Source: Billgrantia zhangzhouensis (lineage in GTDB: Bacteria; Pseudomonadota; Gammaproteobacteria; Pseudomonadales; Halomonadaceae). From it: DNA of 64,000 nucleotides. The translations under genes and the position numbers were made by a program. Position 1 is the stretch's first letter, and the number at the start of each line of letters is the position of its first letter. The DNA lies in assembly GCF_021404465.1 (NCBI RefSeq), contig NZ_JABFTT010000004.1, forward strand, positions 62,001 to 126,000, read 5' to 3'. Of this stretch, positions 52,922-62,814 are shown one piece after another. Under the pieces are notes generated by a model, which was not told the origin of the DNA, ran no database searches, and saw only the letters and a program-made list of their open reading frames with translations.

Positions 52922-54702
52922 GGCGTCGTCTCGTTGACTGTGGATGATGTGGGTGCCAGTTCGGGGATGCGCTCGAGAAGTTCATCGATCAGGGGGCGTT
53001 CATCGTAGCGGAGCAGAGCTTGCTCTACCACGCGGCGAGCATCCTCATGCTGTCCGAGTGCCCAGAGAACCTCGGCGAGATGGGCGGCGATCTCCTGGTC
53101 GGGCATGCTGGCATAGGCCCGTTCGAGCCATGGCAGGGCGCGCTCTGGATCGCCCTGGCGGTAATAGACCCAGCCCAGGCTGTCCATGATCGCGGGGCTG
53201 CCCGGTTCGAGGGCGTGGGCGCGCTCGATCAGCTCGCGGGCTTCATCCAGTCGTTCTTCCTGGTTGAGGTCCGCCAGGGTGTAGCCCAGTGCATTCAGGG
53301 CCGAGGCGTTGTCCGGGTTGGTCTCGATGATACGGCCGAGATCCCGCTCCATGGCATCGATGTCGCCTTGCCCCCAGGCACGCATGGCGCGCAGGTAAAG
53401 CAGCGGCTCGTCGTTGGGCGTGCGCGAGAGTTCGCGGTTGAGCAGGGCATTGGCTTCGGCGTGCAGCCCGGCCTCGTCGAGCAGTTCCACCTCGAGGGCG
53501 ACCAGCTCGCTGAAGCGCGATTCGTGGCGCAGGCGCTCGATGCGCAGGAAGGCGCGGGCATCGAGCAGACGGTCATCCTCGATCAGCATCTGTGCTGCCC
53601 GCAGCCGCGCACGCAGGAAGTCGTTGCCGGGGGATACCTGGCGGTAATAAAGGAGGGCGTTGTCGATCTCGCCCTCTTCCTCGGCGATGAGGCCCATCAG
53701 GTAGAAAGCCGCGGGAGGTGGCTCGTCGCTGCTGACCAGTGGCAGTAGCAGGCGGCGGGCCGCATCAAGGTGATTGTCCTCGAGGTAAAGGCGGGCCAGT
53801 GAAATGCGTAGCTCCTGGTTGCCAACGTGCTCGTCCAGCAGGGTCGAGGTGTGCTCCTCCGCTGCAGCGACGTTGCCCAACATCAGCTCGGCTTGCGCCA
53901 TCAGTAGCAGGAAACGGGGATCGCCGGGAGATATCTCGAGGCCGCGGCGCGCGGCCTCGCGGGCCTGGCGCGGACTGTTGGCTTCCAGCGCCAGTTGGGC
54001 GCGGGTCAGCCACAGGGCGGGCAGTTCCGAGTGGTCGCGGGCGAGCAGGCCCAGGCGTTGTTCGGCCTGCTGGCGCTGGCCGGTGGCAGCCTCGAGAATC
54101 GCCATGGCCAGCACGGCATCGTAGCGATGAGGGTGCGCGTCGGCGTCGGCGCGCTCGAGGTGCTCGCGCAGACGCTCACGCAGGGGAAGTGGGTCGGTGC
54201 CGGATTCCAGGGCGAGTTCGGCGAACAGCGCCAGCTCGCCGTGCAGCCCCTGCTCGACCAGTATCAGGCGTCGATCGAGTGCCGTCGACCAGTCGCCACG
54301 CTGCAGGGCCAGGCCCGAGAGCAGGCGCAGCGGTGCCTCGGCGGCGGGGTCGAGCTCATGCCAAGTGCTGACCGCCTGTTCGAGCAGCAGCACGTCGTTG
54401 CCGAAGCGTGCCGCCAGCGTGCCGCGCTCCGCCAGCTGTGGGGCGCGGTAGCGCTCGGCCATGGCCAGATAGCCCAGCGTGGCGCGGCGATAGTCGCCGC
54501 GCTGCCCTGCCATCTCGGCGCTCAACAGCGTAGAGAGGCCCTCTGCATCCAGCCCACGCTCGATGGGGGGCGCCGAGACCAGAGGGTCTTCTTGAATCGT
54601 GCCGAAGGGGGAGGAGGCCAAGCCTTGGCAACCGCTCAGCAAGACGGTTAAACCAAGCACTGCCAGTCCCTGGCGAGAAGAGCGTATCAGCGTCGAGGGC
54701 AT
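52918..54702 (-). CDS. TPR-repeat lipoprotein
   Basis: A 594-residue protein with a signal peptide and lipobox (LLSGC, Cys25). The rest is helical hairpins with TPR character throughout, for example ALNALGYTLADLNQEERLDE and SLGWVYYRQGDPERALPWLE near the C-terminus. It probably sits in the outer membrane facing the periplasm as a scaffold. A tetratricopeptide gene next to lolB is common in pseudomonads and relatives. Its function is not established. It is divergent from hemA across 231 bases. Confidence 0.88.
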   Translation of the reverse strand: MPSTLIRSSRQGLAVLGLTVLLSGCQGLASSPFGTIQEDPLVSAPPIERGLDAEGLSTLLSAEMAGQRGDYRRATLGYLAMAERYRAPQLAERGTLAARFGNDVLLLEQAVSTWHELDPAAEAPLRLLSGLALQRGDWSTALDRRLILVEQGLHGELALFAELALESGTDPLPLRERLREHLERADADAHPHRYDAVLAMAILEAATGQRQQAEQRLGLLARDHSELPALWLTRAQLALEANSPRQAREAARRGLEISPGDPRFLLLMAQAELMLGNVAAAEEHTSTLLDEHVGNQELRISLARLYLEDNHLDAARRLLLPLVSSDEPPPAAFYLMGLIAEEEGEIDNALLYYRQVSPGNDFLRARLRAAQMLIEDDRLLDARAFLRIERLRHESRFSELVALEVELLDEAGLHAEANALLNRELSRTPNDEPLLYLRAMRAWGQGDIDAMERDLGRIIETNPDNASALNALGYTLADLNQEERLDEARELIERAHALEPGSPAIMDSLGWVYYRQGDPERALPWLERAYASMPDQEIAAHLAEVLWALGQHEDARRVVEQALLRYDERPLIDELLERIPELAPTSSTVNETTP

Positions 54703-54858
54703 GCGTATCTCATCCGGTATCCCGAGGTGCCAGCATACCGGCTAGCGGCCCATGGGCAAAGGGATCGCTGCATCGCAATGCGCGGTCGGCGAATGTACCG
54801 TGTCTTGTCGTGCGTCAATTGCCGGGTCGCTGCGCCTGGCGCCGAGTTCGAAAGGCTG

Positions 54859-54867
54859 TGATAGAAT
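54859..54867 (+). promoter_or_regulatory. Extended -10 promoter of hemA
   Basis: TGATAGAAT fits an extended -10 (TG-n-TAnnnT), 67 bases before the hemA ATG. The -35 is poor. A palindrome GCGGCGCCGC at 54868-54877 and a T run at 54885-54890 follow at once, which might act early in the transcript. Confidence 0.5.
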
Positions 54868-54933
54868 GCGGCGCCGCAGAGACGTTTTTTCATTTACGGT
54901 GCCGCCGGCCGACTTTTCCGAAGACGCTAACGC

Positions 54934-56199
54934 ATGACGCTTCTTGCCCTTGGAATCAACCACAGGACGGCCACCGTCGCGGTGCGCGAGCGGGTCGCCT
55001 TCACCCCCGCTCAGTTGGAGTCGGCGCTGACCGAGCTGCGCCATATCCCCCAAGTGCATGAAGCGGCGGTGCTCTCGACCTGTAACCGCACTGAGCTCTA
55101 TTGCGTCACCGAGCCGAGCGGCGAGCGTCTCATCCTCGACTGGTTGAGCCATTTCCATGGGTTGCAGCTCGAGGAGCTTACCCCCTGCGCCTATCATTAC
55201 CTGGACAACGATGCCGCCCGGCACCTGATGCGCGTCGCCGTGGGGCTGGATTCCATGGTGTTGGGCGAACCGCAGATACTCGGCCAGCTCAAGGAGGCTT
55301 ACCAGTCGGCGCGCCAGGCGAGTGGACTGGGCGGCGAGCTGGAGTTGCTCTTCCAGCATACCTTTGCGGTGGCCAAGCAGGTGCGGACGCGCACCGGCAT
55401 TGGCCAGAACCCGGTCTCGGTGGCTTATGCGGCGGTCAGCCTGGCCAGCCGTATCTTCGATGATTTCAGCCGCTCACGGGCGCTGTTGATCGGTGCCGGG
55501 GAGACCATCGAACTGGTTGCCCGCCACCTGCGCGAGGCGGGCGTGCGCGACATGATCGTGGCCAATCGGACACGGGAGCGCGCCGAGCTGCTGGCCGGCG
55601 AGTTCAATGCCGAGGCGATCTCGCTCGACGAGATTCCCGATGCCCTGTCCCGCGCGGACATCGTCATCTCCTCGACCGCCGCGCCGCTGCCGATCCTGGG
55701 CAAGGGCATGGCGGAGCGGGCGTTGAAGAAGCGCCGTCACCGACCGATTTTTATGGTCGATATTGCCGTGCCACGGGACATCGAGCCCGAAGTCGGCGAT
55801 CTGGACGACATCTTTCTGTACACCGTCGACGACCTCAACGAGGTGATCCAGGAGAACCGCCGCCATCGCCAGGCGGCCGCCGATCAGGCGGAGGCCCTGA
55901 TCGAGCATGGCGTTCATGTCTGGCTACACGAGCGGCGTATTCGCAGCAGCGGGGAATTGATTCGCCGTTATCGCGACCAGGCGGCCGAACTGCGCGAGCT
56001 ATCGGAGCGCCAGGCACTGGCCAGGCTGTCACGCGGGGAGGATCCCGAGGAAGTGATTCGGCTGATGGCGCACCAACTGACCAACCGCCTGCTGCATCGG
56101 CCCACGGTGGCGTTGCGCGAGGCGTCTGGTGGCGAGCGACGTGACCTGCTCAACGCCGCCGAGGCGCTGCTGCTTAATCCCACATCAACGAAACCCTGA
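54934..56199 (+). CDS. hemA: Glutamyl-tRNA reductase
   Basis: A 421-residue NADPH enzyme that reduces glutamyl-tRNA to glutamate semialdehyde, the first committed step of tetrapyrrole synthesis and so also of haem, sirohaem and corrins. The catalytic Cys50 is in [25 protein letters not shown] and [16 protein letters not shown] (nucleotide fold) follow. [14 protein letters not shown] is the dimer-domain junction. It starts the hemA-prfA-prmC run. Confidence 0.96.
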   Translation: MTLLALGINHRTATVAVRERVAFTPAQLESALTELRHIPQVHEAAVLSTCNRTELYCVTEPSGERLILDWLSHFHGLQLEELTPCAYHYLDNDAARHLMRVAVGLDSMVLGEPQILGQLKEAYQSARQASGLGGELELLFQHTFAVAKQVRTRTGIGQNPVSVAYAAVSLASRIFDDFSRSRALLIGAGETIELVARHLREAGVRDMIVANRTRERAELLAGEFNAEAISLDEIPDALSRADIVISSTAAPLPILGKGMAERALKKRRHRPIFMVDIAVPRDIEPEVGDLDDIFLYTVDDLNEVIQENRRHRQAAADQAEALIEHGVHVWLHERRIRSSGELIRRYRDQAAELRELSERQALARLSRGEDPEEVIRLMAHQLTNRLLHRPTVALREASGGERRDLLNAAEALLLNPTSTKP

Positions 56200-56210
56200 C
56201 AGGACACGCC

Positions 56211-57299
56211 ATGAAAGCGACCCTGCGCCAGCGTCTCGATGGCTTCGTCGAACGCTTCGAGGAGCTCGCCGCCCTGCTGGCGGAGCCCGAGGTGATCAGC
56301 GACCAGCCTCGCTTCCGCGACTACTCCCGCGAATACGCCGAACTCGAATCCCTGGTCGAGGCCTGGCGCGACTACCGGGCGACCGAGAGTGACCTGGAGG
56401 ACGCCGATCTGCTGGCCAACGACAGCGATGCCGAGATGCGCGAACTGGCGCAACTGGAGCTGAGCGAAGGCCGTGAACGCCTGGATGAGTTGGAGGATCG
56501 GCTCAAGCGCTTGCTGGTGCCGCGCGATCCGGACGATGGCCGCAACGTCTTTCTCGAGATCCGTGCCGGCACCGGCGGTGACGAGGCCGCGCTGTTTGCC
56601 GGCGACCTGTTCCGCATGTATTCCCGCTATGCCGAGAAGCAGGGCTGGATGGTCGAGGTGATCAGCGCCAGCCATGGCGAGCAGGGCGGCTATAAGGAGA
56701 TCATCACGCGAGTGAAGGGCGAGGGCGTCTATGCCCGGCTCAAGTTCGAGTCGGGCGCACACCGTGTGCAGCGCGTGCCGGCGACGGAATCCCAGGGGCG
56801 CATTCACACCTCCGCCTGTACCGTGGCCGTGATGCCCGAAGCCGACGAGGTGGGCGATGTCGATATCAATCCGGCCGATCTGAGAGTGGACACCTTCCGC
56901 TCCAGCGGCGCCGGCGGCCAGCACGTCAACACCACCGATTCGGCGATCCGGATCACCCACCTGCCGAGCGGGGTGGTGGTCGAGTGCCAGGAGGAGCGCA
57001 GCCAGCACAAGAACCGCGCCAAGGCCATGTCGCTGTTGGCCGCGCGCCTCAAGCAGAGCGCCGTGGAGAGCCATCAGCGCGAGCGGGCCGACACGCGCCG
57101 CAGCCTGGTCGGCTCGGGAGATCGCAGCGAGCGCATTCGCACCTACAACTTTCCCCAGGGCCGGCTGACCGACCATCGCATCAACCTGACGCTCTATAAG
57201 CTTGGCGAGGTCATGGCCGGCGAACTCGACGAAGTGCTCGATCCCTTGGTTCACGAGCACCAGGCCGAGCAGCTCGCGGCGCTGCAGCAGGAAGCCTGA
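56211..57299 (+). CDS. prfA: Peptide chain release factor 1
   Basis: A 362-residue factor that reads UAA and UAG. The codon-recognition tripeptide PAT is in [15 protein letters not shown]. The peptidyl-hydrolysis GGQ is at residues 235-237 in [15 protein letters not shown]; its glutamine is the methylation target of the next gene's product. The spacing from hemA is 11 bases, and its stop overlaps the prmC ATG by one base. Confidence 0.97.
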   Translation: MKATLRQRLDGFVERFEELAALLAEPEVISDQPRFRDYSREYAELESLVEAWRDYRATESDLEDADLLANDSDAEMRELAQLELSEGRERLDELEDRLKRLLVPRDPDDGRNVFLEIRAGTGGDEAALFAGDLFRMYSRYAEKQGWMVEVISASHGEQGGYKEIITRVKGEGVYARLKFESGAHRVQRVPATESQGRIHTSACTVAVMPEADEVGDVDINPADLRVDTFRSSGAGGQHVNTTDSAIRITHLPSGVVVECQEERSQHKNRAKAMSLLAARLKQSAVESHQRERADTRRSLVGSGDRSERIRTYNFPQGRLTDHRINLTLYKLGEVMAGELDEVLDPLVHEHQAEQLAALQQEA

Positions 57300-58144
57300 T
57301 GCAGCTCGATATGCTGCTGGTGCGGGCTGCCGAGCGCCTGGCGCGAGCCGGCTCGCCCAGCCCACGGCTGGATGCCGAGGTGCTGCTGTGTCACGTGCTG
57401 GGTGTCGAGCGCACCTGGCTCTATACCTGGGGCGACCGGATGGCGCCTACCTTCCAGCGCGCCCGCTTCGAGGCCCTCGTCGCCGCGCGGGTGGCGGGGC
57501 ACCCGGTGGCCTACCTCACCGGCGAGCGGGAATTCTGGGGACTTGTCCTGGCCACTTCGCCGCATACCCTTATCCCCCGGCCCGATACCGAAACCCTGGT
57601 GGAGGTGCTGCTCGGTCTGGCGGACGAGACTTCGGGCCGCCTGCTCGATCTGGGGACCGGTACCGGGGCCATTGCGCTGGCCTTTGCCAGCGAGCGTCCT
57701 GGCTGGCAGGCTCTCGGCATCGACCGGGTATCCGAGGCGGTGGCCCTGGCCGAATCGAATGCCCGGCGGCTGGGTATCGCCAATGTACGTTTTCTGGTCA
57801 GCGACTGGTTCTCGGCAGTGGCGCAGCAGCGTTTCGCATTGATCGCGGCCAATCCGCCCTATATCGATGCGGACGATCCGCACCTGGCTCAGGGCGACGT
57901 GCGCTTCGAGCCGAGAAGCGCCCTGGTGGCTCTCGAATCGGGGCTGGCCGACCTGCGGCATATCGCTGAATGCGCCGTTGGTCATCTCGTTCCCGGTGGC
58001 TGGCTTGCCCTGGAGCATGGCCATGACCAGGCGGCGGCCGTGCGCGAGTTGCTCGAGGCGAGGGGGTATGGAGACGTCGCGAGTCGGCGGGACCTGGGTG
58101 GCCAGGAGCGGGTCACTTTCGGCCGACGACCGGATCAGCGTTGA
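57299..58144 (+). CDS. prmC: Release factor glutamine methyltransferase
   Basis: A 281-residue SAM-dependent enzyme that methylates the GGQ glutamine of release factors. The N-terminal helical domain binds the factor. LLDLGTGTGAIALAFASERP is the SAM site and IAANPPYIDADDPH the glutamine-binding NPPY motif. Its ATG overlaps the prfA stop, so enzyme and substrate are made together. Confidence 0.95.
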   Translation: MQLDMLLVRAAERLARAGSPSPRLDAEVLLCHVLGVERTWLYTWGDRMAPTFQRARFEALVAARVAGHPVAYLTGEREFWGLVLATSPHTLIPRPDTETLVEVLLGLADETSGRLLDLGTGTGAIALAFASERPGWQALGIDRVSEAVALAESNARRLGIANVRFLVSDWFSAVAQQRFALIAANPPYIDADDPHLAQGDVRFEPRSALVALESGLADLRHIAECAVGHLVPGGWLALEHGHDQAAAVRELLEARGYGDVASRRDLGGQERVTFGRRPDQR

Positions 58145-58323
58145 GGGAGGCGCATTGGAGGGGAAGCAATGGCTGTGGTACATCTGTTCAGGAAATAATT
58201 CCAAATGTCGGCATGTTTGTGCGACCGAACACCAGCACCTCGCCTGATTGCCGCGATTTTTCAGGTCGATCTGCTGTCATGGCGACACGTCATCCACTCT
58301 GACCCGGCTCCCCCGACACGACA

Positions 58324-58824
58324 ATGAAAACCAAGACCCGCTCGCTCGACCGTATCGATCTCAAGATCCTGCGCTGCCTGCAGGAAAATGCGCGTATCTC
58401 CTATGTCGACCTGGCTGCCCAGGTCGGGCTCTCCACCACCCCTTGCCTGGAGCGCGTCAAGCGTCTCGAGAAGTCCGGCGTGATCCGCGGCTACAAGGCG
58501 ATACTCAATCCGCGCTCGCTCAAGGCCAACCTGCTGGTGTTCGTCGAGATCAGTCTCGAAACGCAGTCGCCAGCGGTCTTCGATGAGTTCCGCCGCGCGG
58601 TCTCCCGTCTGCCGCAGATTCAGGAGTGCCATCTGGTTTCGGGACAGTTCGACTACATTCTCAAGTGCCGGATTCCCGAGATGTCCGCTTATCGTCAATT
58701 GCTCGGCGACGTGGTATTGACCCTTCCCGGTGTCAAGGAGTCGAAGAGCTACGTGGTGATGGAGGAGGTCAAGGAGGAGTTCTCGCTCTATGTACCCGAC
58801 ATCGAGGAACTCGAAGGCAAGTAA
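58324..58824 (+). CDS. lrp: Lrp-family transcriptional regulator
   Basis: A 166-residue leucine-responsive type regulator. The winged helix is at about 10-60 (LDRIDLKILRCLQENARISY, then LSTTPCLERVKRLEKSGVI). The effector-binding RAM domain is at about 75-150 (LVFVEISLE, VSGQFDYILKCRI, LPGVKESKSYVVMEEVKE). Length and sequence are close to E. coli Lrp. It lies between prmC and moeB and ends directly against the moeB ATG. It could control amino-acid or polyamine genes nearby, which is inference. Confidence 0.9.
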   Translation: MKTKTRSLDRIDLKILRCLQENARISYVDLAAQVGLSTTPCLERVKRLEKSGVIRGYKAILNPRSLKANLLVFVEISLETQSPAVFDEFRRAVSRLPQIQECHLVSGQFDYILKCRIPEMSAYRQLLGDVVLTLPGVKESKSYVVMEEVKEEFSLYVPDIEELEGK

Positions 58825-59577
58825 ATGACGATGAACGACGAGGCGCTGCTGCGCTACAGCCGGCAGATCATGCTGGAGGCGATCGATATCGAGGGGCAGG
58901 AGCGCCTGCTGGCCTCGCGGGTGCTGGTGGTGGGCGCCGGAGGGCTGGGCTCGCCGGTGGTGCTCTATCTGGCCGCCGCCGGGGTGGGCCGCCTGACCTT
59001 GGCCGATGCCGACGCGGTGGAGCTTTCCAACCTGCAGCGCCAGATCGCGCATGGCATGGCCGACCTGGGGCGCAACAAGGCGCAATCGGCACGCGATTCG
59101 GCCATGGCGCTCAACCCAGGCTGCGAGATTCGCGTGATCGAGGCGCATCTCGATGAGGCCGCGCTCGATGTGGCCGTGAGGGAGGTCGATTTGGTGCTCG
59201 ACTGCACCGATCGCTTCTCCAGCCGCTATGCCATCAATGCCGCCTGTCACCGTACCGGCGTGCCTCTGGTTTCAGGGGCGGCGATTCGTTTTTCAGGACA
59301 GCTGGCGGTATTCGATCCCCGCGATATCGCCTCGCCCTGCTATGCCTGCCTCTACCCCCCGGGGGAGGGCGGTGACGAAGAGCTGCGTTGCGCCGAGAAC
59401 GGTGTGGTGGCGCCCCTGGTCGGACTGATCGGCTGTTTCCAGGCGTTGGAGGCGGTCAAGCTGCTCAGCGGGGCCGGCACGCCTCATCGTGGTCTATCCA
59501 CCTTCGACGGGCTGTCCGGTCAGTGGCGGCACTACCAGGTGCCGCGCGATCCTGGCTGTCCTGTCTGCGCCGGGTAG
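58825..59577 (+). CDS. moeB: Adenylyltransferase of the MoeB/ThiF/HesA family
   Basis: A 250-residue E1-like enzyme that adenylates the C-terminus of a ubiquitin-like sulfur carrier (MoaD or ThiS). The nucleotide site is VVGAGGLGSPVVLYLAAAGVG. LVLDCTDRFSSRYAINAACH follows. The two zinc CxxC motifs are CYAC near 173 and CPVC at the very C-terminus. MoeB or ThiF cannot be told apart with certainty; the hemA-prfA-prmC neighbourhood favours MoeB. The ATG touches the lrp stop; an in-frame ATG at 58831 is an alternative. Confidence 0.88.
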   Translation: MTMNDEALLRYSRQIMLEAIDIEGQERLLASRVLVVGAGGLGSPVVLYLAAAGVGRLTLADADAVELSNLQRQIAHGMADLGRNKAQSARDSAMALNPGCEIRVIEAHLDEAALDVAVREVDLVLDCTDRFSSRYAINAACHRTGVPLVSGAAIRFSGQLAVFDPRDIASPCYACLYPPGEGGDEELRCAENGVVAPLVGLIGCFQALEAVKLLSGAGTPHRGLSTFDGLSGQWRHYQVPRDPGCPVCAG

Positions 59578-59903
59578 ACTCGCCACCGACTTGCCTTGAG
59601 AAATATCGACTCTTGATTGTTATTATTTGACAGGCTGGGCTTGGTGGGCACGGTCGTTATCAGCGCAGGGAGGCGATTTTTCTGTCAATTACGGACCTGG
59701 TCGAGCCATGTTGTACTGTTTTGACTGTTTTGAAAATCTCTCAGGCAGGGCGAAACGAGTCTAATCGTTATTGAATACTTGACAGCCTATGGCGGTTTGG
59801 TGCCAGACTAGTCGCATCCAGTGCCTGGTCGTGCCGGCCGCCGATGCGGACATGGCTTTCGTTGGCTCAAGCCGGATCGGTTCAATTTTCGGGAAACCGT
59901 TGC
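59578..59903. other. Gene-free stretch upstream of the polyamine genes
   Basis: The 326 bases hold no convincing gene. A perfect tandem CTGTTTTGA-CTGTTTTGA is at 59716-59733. TTGACA-like hexamers occur near 59627 and 59783, but neither has a good -10 at the right distance. The local A/T content is higher than in the surroundings, so this is probably the control region of the PuuB-like gene. Confidence 0.6.
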
Positions 59904-61199
59904 ATGGCGACTGATGTCCAGACCGACTTCCCCGCTACCTACTATCGCGATACGGTCGCGCTGACTCTCGAGCAAGGTTGTTCGCCGTTGCGCGGGCAGC
60001 AGCGTGTCGATGTCTGCGTGGTTGGCGGTGGGATCACTGGCTGCTCCACGGCTCTGCACCTGGCAGAGCGCGGTTATTCGGTAGCGCTGCTCGAGGCGCA
60101 CGAGGTGGGGTTTGGCGCTTCCGGGCGCAGTGGGGGTCAGATACTCCCCGGCCTGGGAACCGATATCGCCACGGTGGAGCAGGCGCTGGGCCGCGAGCGT
60201 GCCCGCGAGGTTTGGGAGATGAGCCGCGAGGCGGTGCGCCTGACGGTGGAGCTCATCGAACGCCATACGATTCCCTGCGATTTTGCCCGGGGCTATCTGC
60301 ACGCCGCGGTGAAGCCGCGGCATGTGCGCGAAATGCGCCAGTTCCAAGAGCGCATGGCCCGCGATTACGACTACGACGCGCTCGATTGGCTCGAAGGTGA
60401 GGCACTGCGCGAGCGGGTGGTCACCGACGCCTATCCCGGCGCCCTCTTTGAGCGTGAGGGTGGGCATCTCCATCCGCTGAACTACACCCTGGGGCTGGCG
60501 CGAGCGGCCCAGCAGGCGGGGGTGTCGATTCACGAGCACAGCCCGGCCCTGGCCATTCGCCGCGGTCAGCCAGCCATCGTGCAGACGGCGCAAGGGGCGA
60601 TCGCCGCCGACTTCGTAGTGGTAGGGGCCAATGCCTACCTGGGGCGTCTGCTGCCGGAACTGGAGGGGCGCATCATGCGCGCGGCCAACTATATCGTGGC
60701 CACCGAGCCGCTGGGCGAGGCGCGTGCGGCCCAGGTGCTACCGTGCAACGATGCCCTGTCCGATGCCAATTTCGTCCTCGACTACTATCGCCTCTCGGCT
60801 GACAAACGGCTGATTTATGGCGGTGAAGTCAGCTACGATGGCCGGGAGCCGCGCGGGCTTCAGCAGCGCATGGATGCCAAGATTGCGCGGCTGTTCCCGG
60901 TGCTCGAAGGCGTGCGAATCGATTACCGCTGGGGCGGCGACGTGGCCATCACGCTTAACCGTGCGCCGGATTTCGGCCGCCTCGGCAACAACGTCTACTA
61001 TGCCCAGGGCTATTCAGGTCACGGCATGGCGCTCGCCGGTCTGGCCGGAAAGCTGATGGCCGAGGCTATCGGTGGGCAGAGCGAGCGTTTCGATGCCTTT
61101 GCCGCCATACCCCATCGCCATTTTCCGGGGGGCGAGCGCCTGCGTACGCCATTGCTGGTACTGGCGACCGCTTTCTACAAGCTGCGCGACCGGCTATAA
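59904..61199 (+). CDS. FAD-dependent oxidoreductase, PuuB-like gamma-glutamylputrescine oxidase
   Basis: A 431-residue DAO-fold flavoprotein. The FAD fingerprint is VDVCVVGGGITGCSTALHLAERG at about 35-57, followed by EVGFGASGRSGGQILPG. YYAQGYSGHGMALAGLAGKL is the C-terminal flavin block. The PuuB branch oxidises gamma-glutamylputrescine to the aldehyde, releasing peroxide. The assignment rests on its overall resemblance and on the adjacent PuuA-like synthetase, 38 bases downstream. Glycine/sarcosine-type oxidases are the alternative. Confidence 0.82.
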   Translation: MATDVQTDFPATYYRDTVALTLEQGCSPLRGQQRVDVCVVGGGITGCSTALHLAERGYSVALLEAHEVGFGASGRSGGQILPGLGTDIATVEQALGRERAREVWEMSREAVRLTVELIERHTIPCDFARGYLHAAVKPRHVREMRQFQERMARDYDYDALDWLEGEALRERVVTDAYPGALFEREGGHLHPLNYTLGLARAAQQAGVSIHEHSPALAIRRGQPAIVQTAQGAIAADFVVVGANAYLGRLLPELEGRIMRAANYIVATEPLGEARAAQVLPCNDALSDANFVLDYYRLSADKRLIYGGEVSYDGREPRGLQQRMDAKIARLFPVLEGVRIDYRWGGDVAITLNRAPDFGRLGNNVYYAQGYSGHGMALAGLAGKLMAEAIGGQSERFDAFAAIPHRHFPGGERLRTPLLVLATAFYKLRDRL

Positions 61200-61237
61200 C
61201 GAACGTGACGCCCGGGACGGGCCGCAATGAGGTTCCC

Positions 61238-62584
61238 ATGAAAGACCTGGAAAGCTGGCTGAAGGAGCGACGCATCACCGAGGTGGAGTGCCTGGTCAGC
61301 GATATCACCGGCATTGCCCGCGGCAAGATCACCCCGGTGTCGAAGTTCATGGCCGAGAAGGGCATGCGTCTCCCCGAAAGCGTACTGCTGCAGACCGTGA
61401 CCGGCGACTATGTCGAGGATGAGCTTTACTACTCGCTGCTCGACCCCGCCGACATCGACATGCTGTGTCGGCCCGACATCTCGGCGGTGTACCCGGTGCC
61501 CTGGGCCATCGAGCCCACCGCACAGGTCATCCATGATTGCTACGACAAGATGGGCAACCCCATCGAGCTCTCCTGCCGCAACCAGCTCAAGCGCGTGCTG
61601 GCACTCTATGCCGAGCAGGGCTGGAAGCCGGTGGTGGCACCGGAAATGGAGTTCTACCTGACCAAGCGCTGCGAGGACCCCGACCTACCGCTGCTGCCGC
61701 CCATCGGCCGCAGCGGGCGCCAGGAGACCGGCCGGCAGTCGTTCTCCATCGATGCGGCCAACGAGTTCGACCCGCTGTTCGAGGACATGTACGACTGGTG
61801 TGAGATCCAGGGCCTGGATATCGACACCCTGATTCATGAAGAGGGCACCGCCCAGATGGAGATCAACTTCCGTCACGGCGACCCCCTGGTACTGGCCGAC
61901 CAGGTCTTCCTGTTCAAGCGCACCCTGCGCGAGGCGGCGCTGAAGCATGATGTGGTGGCGACCTTCATGGCCAAGCCGATCACCAATGAGCCCGGCAGCG
62001 CCATGCACATTCACCAGAGCGTGCTGGACGTCGCCACCGGGAAGAGTGTGTTCGCGAACGAGGATGGCTCCATGAGCCAGCTGTTCCTCCACCATATCGG
62101 CGGCATGCAGCGCTTCATTCCCGAAGCGCTGCCGCTGATGGCGCCAAACGTCAACTCCTTTCGCCGCTTCCTGCCCGATACCTCGGCGCCGGTCAACGTC
62201 GAGTGGGGCGAGGAGAACCGCACCTGCGGTCTACGGGTACCCGACTCATCGCCGCAGAGCCGGCGCATCGAGAACCGCCTGCCCGGTGCCGATGCCAACG
62301 CCTACCTGGCCATCGCGGCGAGCCTGCTGTGCGGCTACCTGGGCATGGTACAGCAGCTCAACCCCTCCGCACCGGTGCAGGGGCGCGCCTTCGAGCGGCG
62401 CAACCTGCGCCTGCCGTTCACTCTCGAACAGGCCCTGGAGCGAATGGAGAACTGCAGCGAGCTGGAGCGCTACATGGGGCATCGCTTCGTGACCGGCTAC
62501 GTCGCGGTCAAGCGGGTGGAGAACGAGAACTTCAAGAAGGTCATCAGTTCGTGGGAGAGGGAGTTCCTGCTGTTGAGCGTTTGA
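61238..62584 (+). CDS. Glutamine synthetase family protein, probable gamma-glutamylputrescine synthetase
   Basis: A 448-residue type-I glutamine-synthetase-like ligase. VECLVSDITGIARGKITP, the metal-site block VAPEMEFYLTKRC and EGTAQMEINFRHGDPL are seen. The ATP region shows MAKPITNEPGSAMHIHQS, and NRTCGLRVPDSSPQSRRIENR closes the active site. The Tyr-adenylylation site of GlnA is not present, as expected for PuuA/SpuI-type enzymes that glutamylate polyamines. GAGG precedes the ATG at 61238. It pairs with the oxidase upstream and the binding protein downstream. Confidence 0.87.
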   Translation: MKDLESWLKERRITEVECLVSDITGIARGKITPVSKFMAEKGMRLPESVLLQTVTGDYVEDELYYSLLDPADIDMLCRPDISAVYPVPWAIEPTAQVIHDCYDKMGNPIELSCRNQLKRVLALYAEQGWKPVVAPEMEFYLTKRCEDPDLPLLPPIGRSGRQETGRQSFSIDAANEFDPLFEDMYDWCEIQGLDIDTLIHEEGTAQMEINFRHGDPLVLADQVFLFKRTLREAALKHDVVATFMAKPITNEPGSAMHIHQSVLDVATGKSVFANEDGSMSQLFLHHIGGMQRFIPEALPLMAPNVNSFRRFLPDTSAPVNVEWGEENRTCGLRVPDSSPQSRRIENRLPGADANAYLAIAASLLCGYLGMVQQLNPSAPVQGRAFERRNLRLPFTLEQALERMENCSELERYMGHRFVTGYVAVKRVENENFKKVISSWEREFLLLSV

Positions 62585-62589
62585 GCCTC

Positions 62590-62628
62590 GTGCGAAAAGT
62601 GACCGCGCTTGCCGTCGACTTTTCGCAC
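62590..62628 (+). promoter_or_regulatory. Inverted repeat between the PuuA-like and PotF-like genes
   Basis: A perfect 11-base stem GTGCGAAAAGT/ACTTTTCGCAC with a 17-base loop, five bases past the stop codon. No T run follows. A second perfect stem GCGGCGC-ATG-GCGCCGC is at 62681-62697. They may be a transcript-stability element or an operator. Confidence 0.45.
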
Positions 62629-62814
62629 AGGGCTCGGCTGCCGGGTCTAGGTGTGGGCCTGGCAGCCTGCGACGCTCGCTGCGGCGCATGGCGCCGCGTG
62701 GCCTGCCGTCCGTTGTGACGGGCCATGGGATCGGCCGCCGCCGAGAGTCGATCCGAAGAACCAGGCTGGATCGATGTCGATGCCTACAACGCAAACAACA
62801 GAAGAGGTGCCATC

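Noticed and set aside
59785..59815. Sigma-54 type promoter before the PuuB-like gene
   Set aside because: The GG and GC elements are nine rather than ten bases apart, and the flanking bases do not fit.
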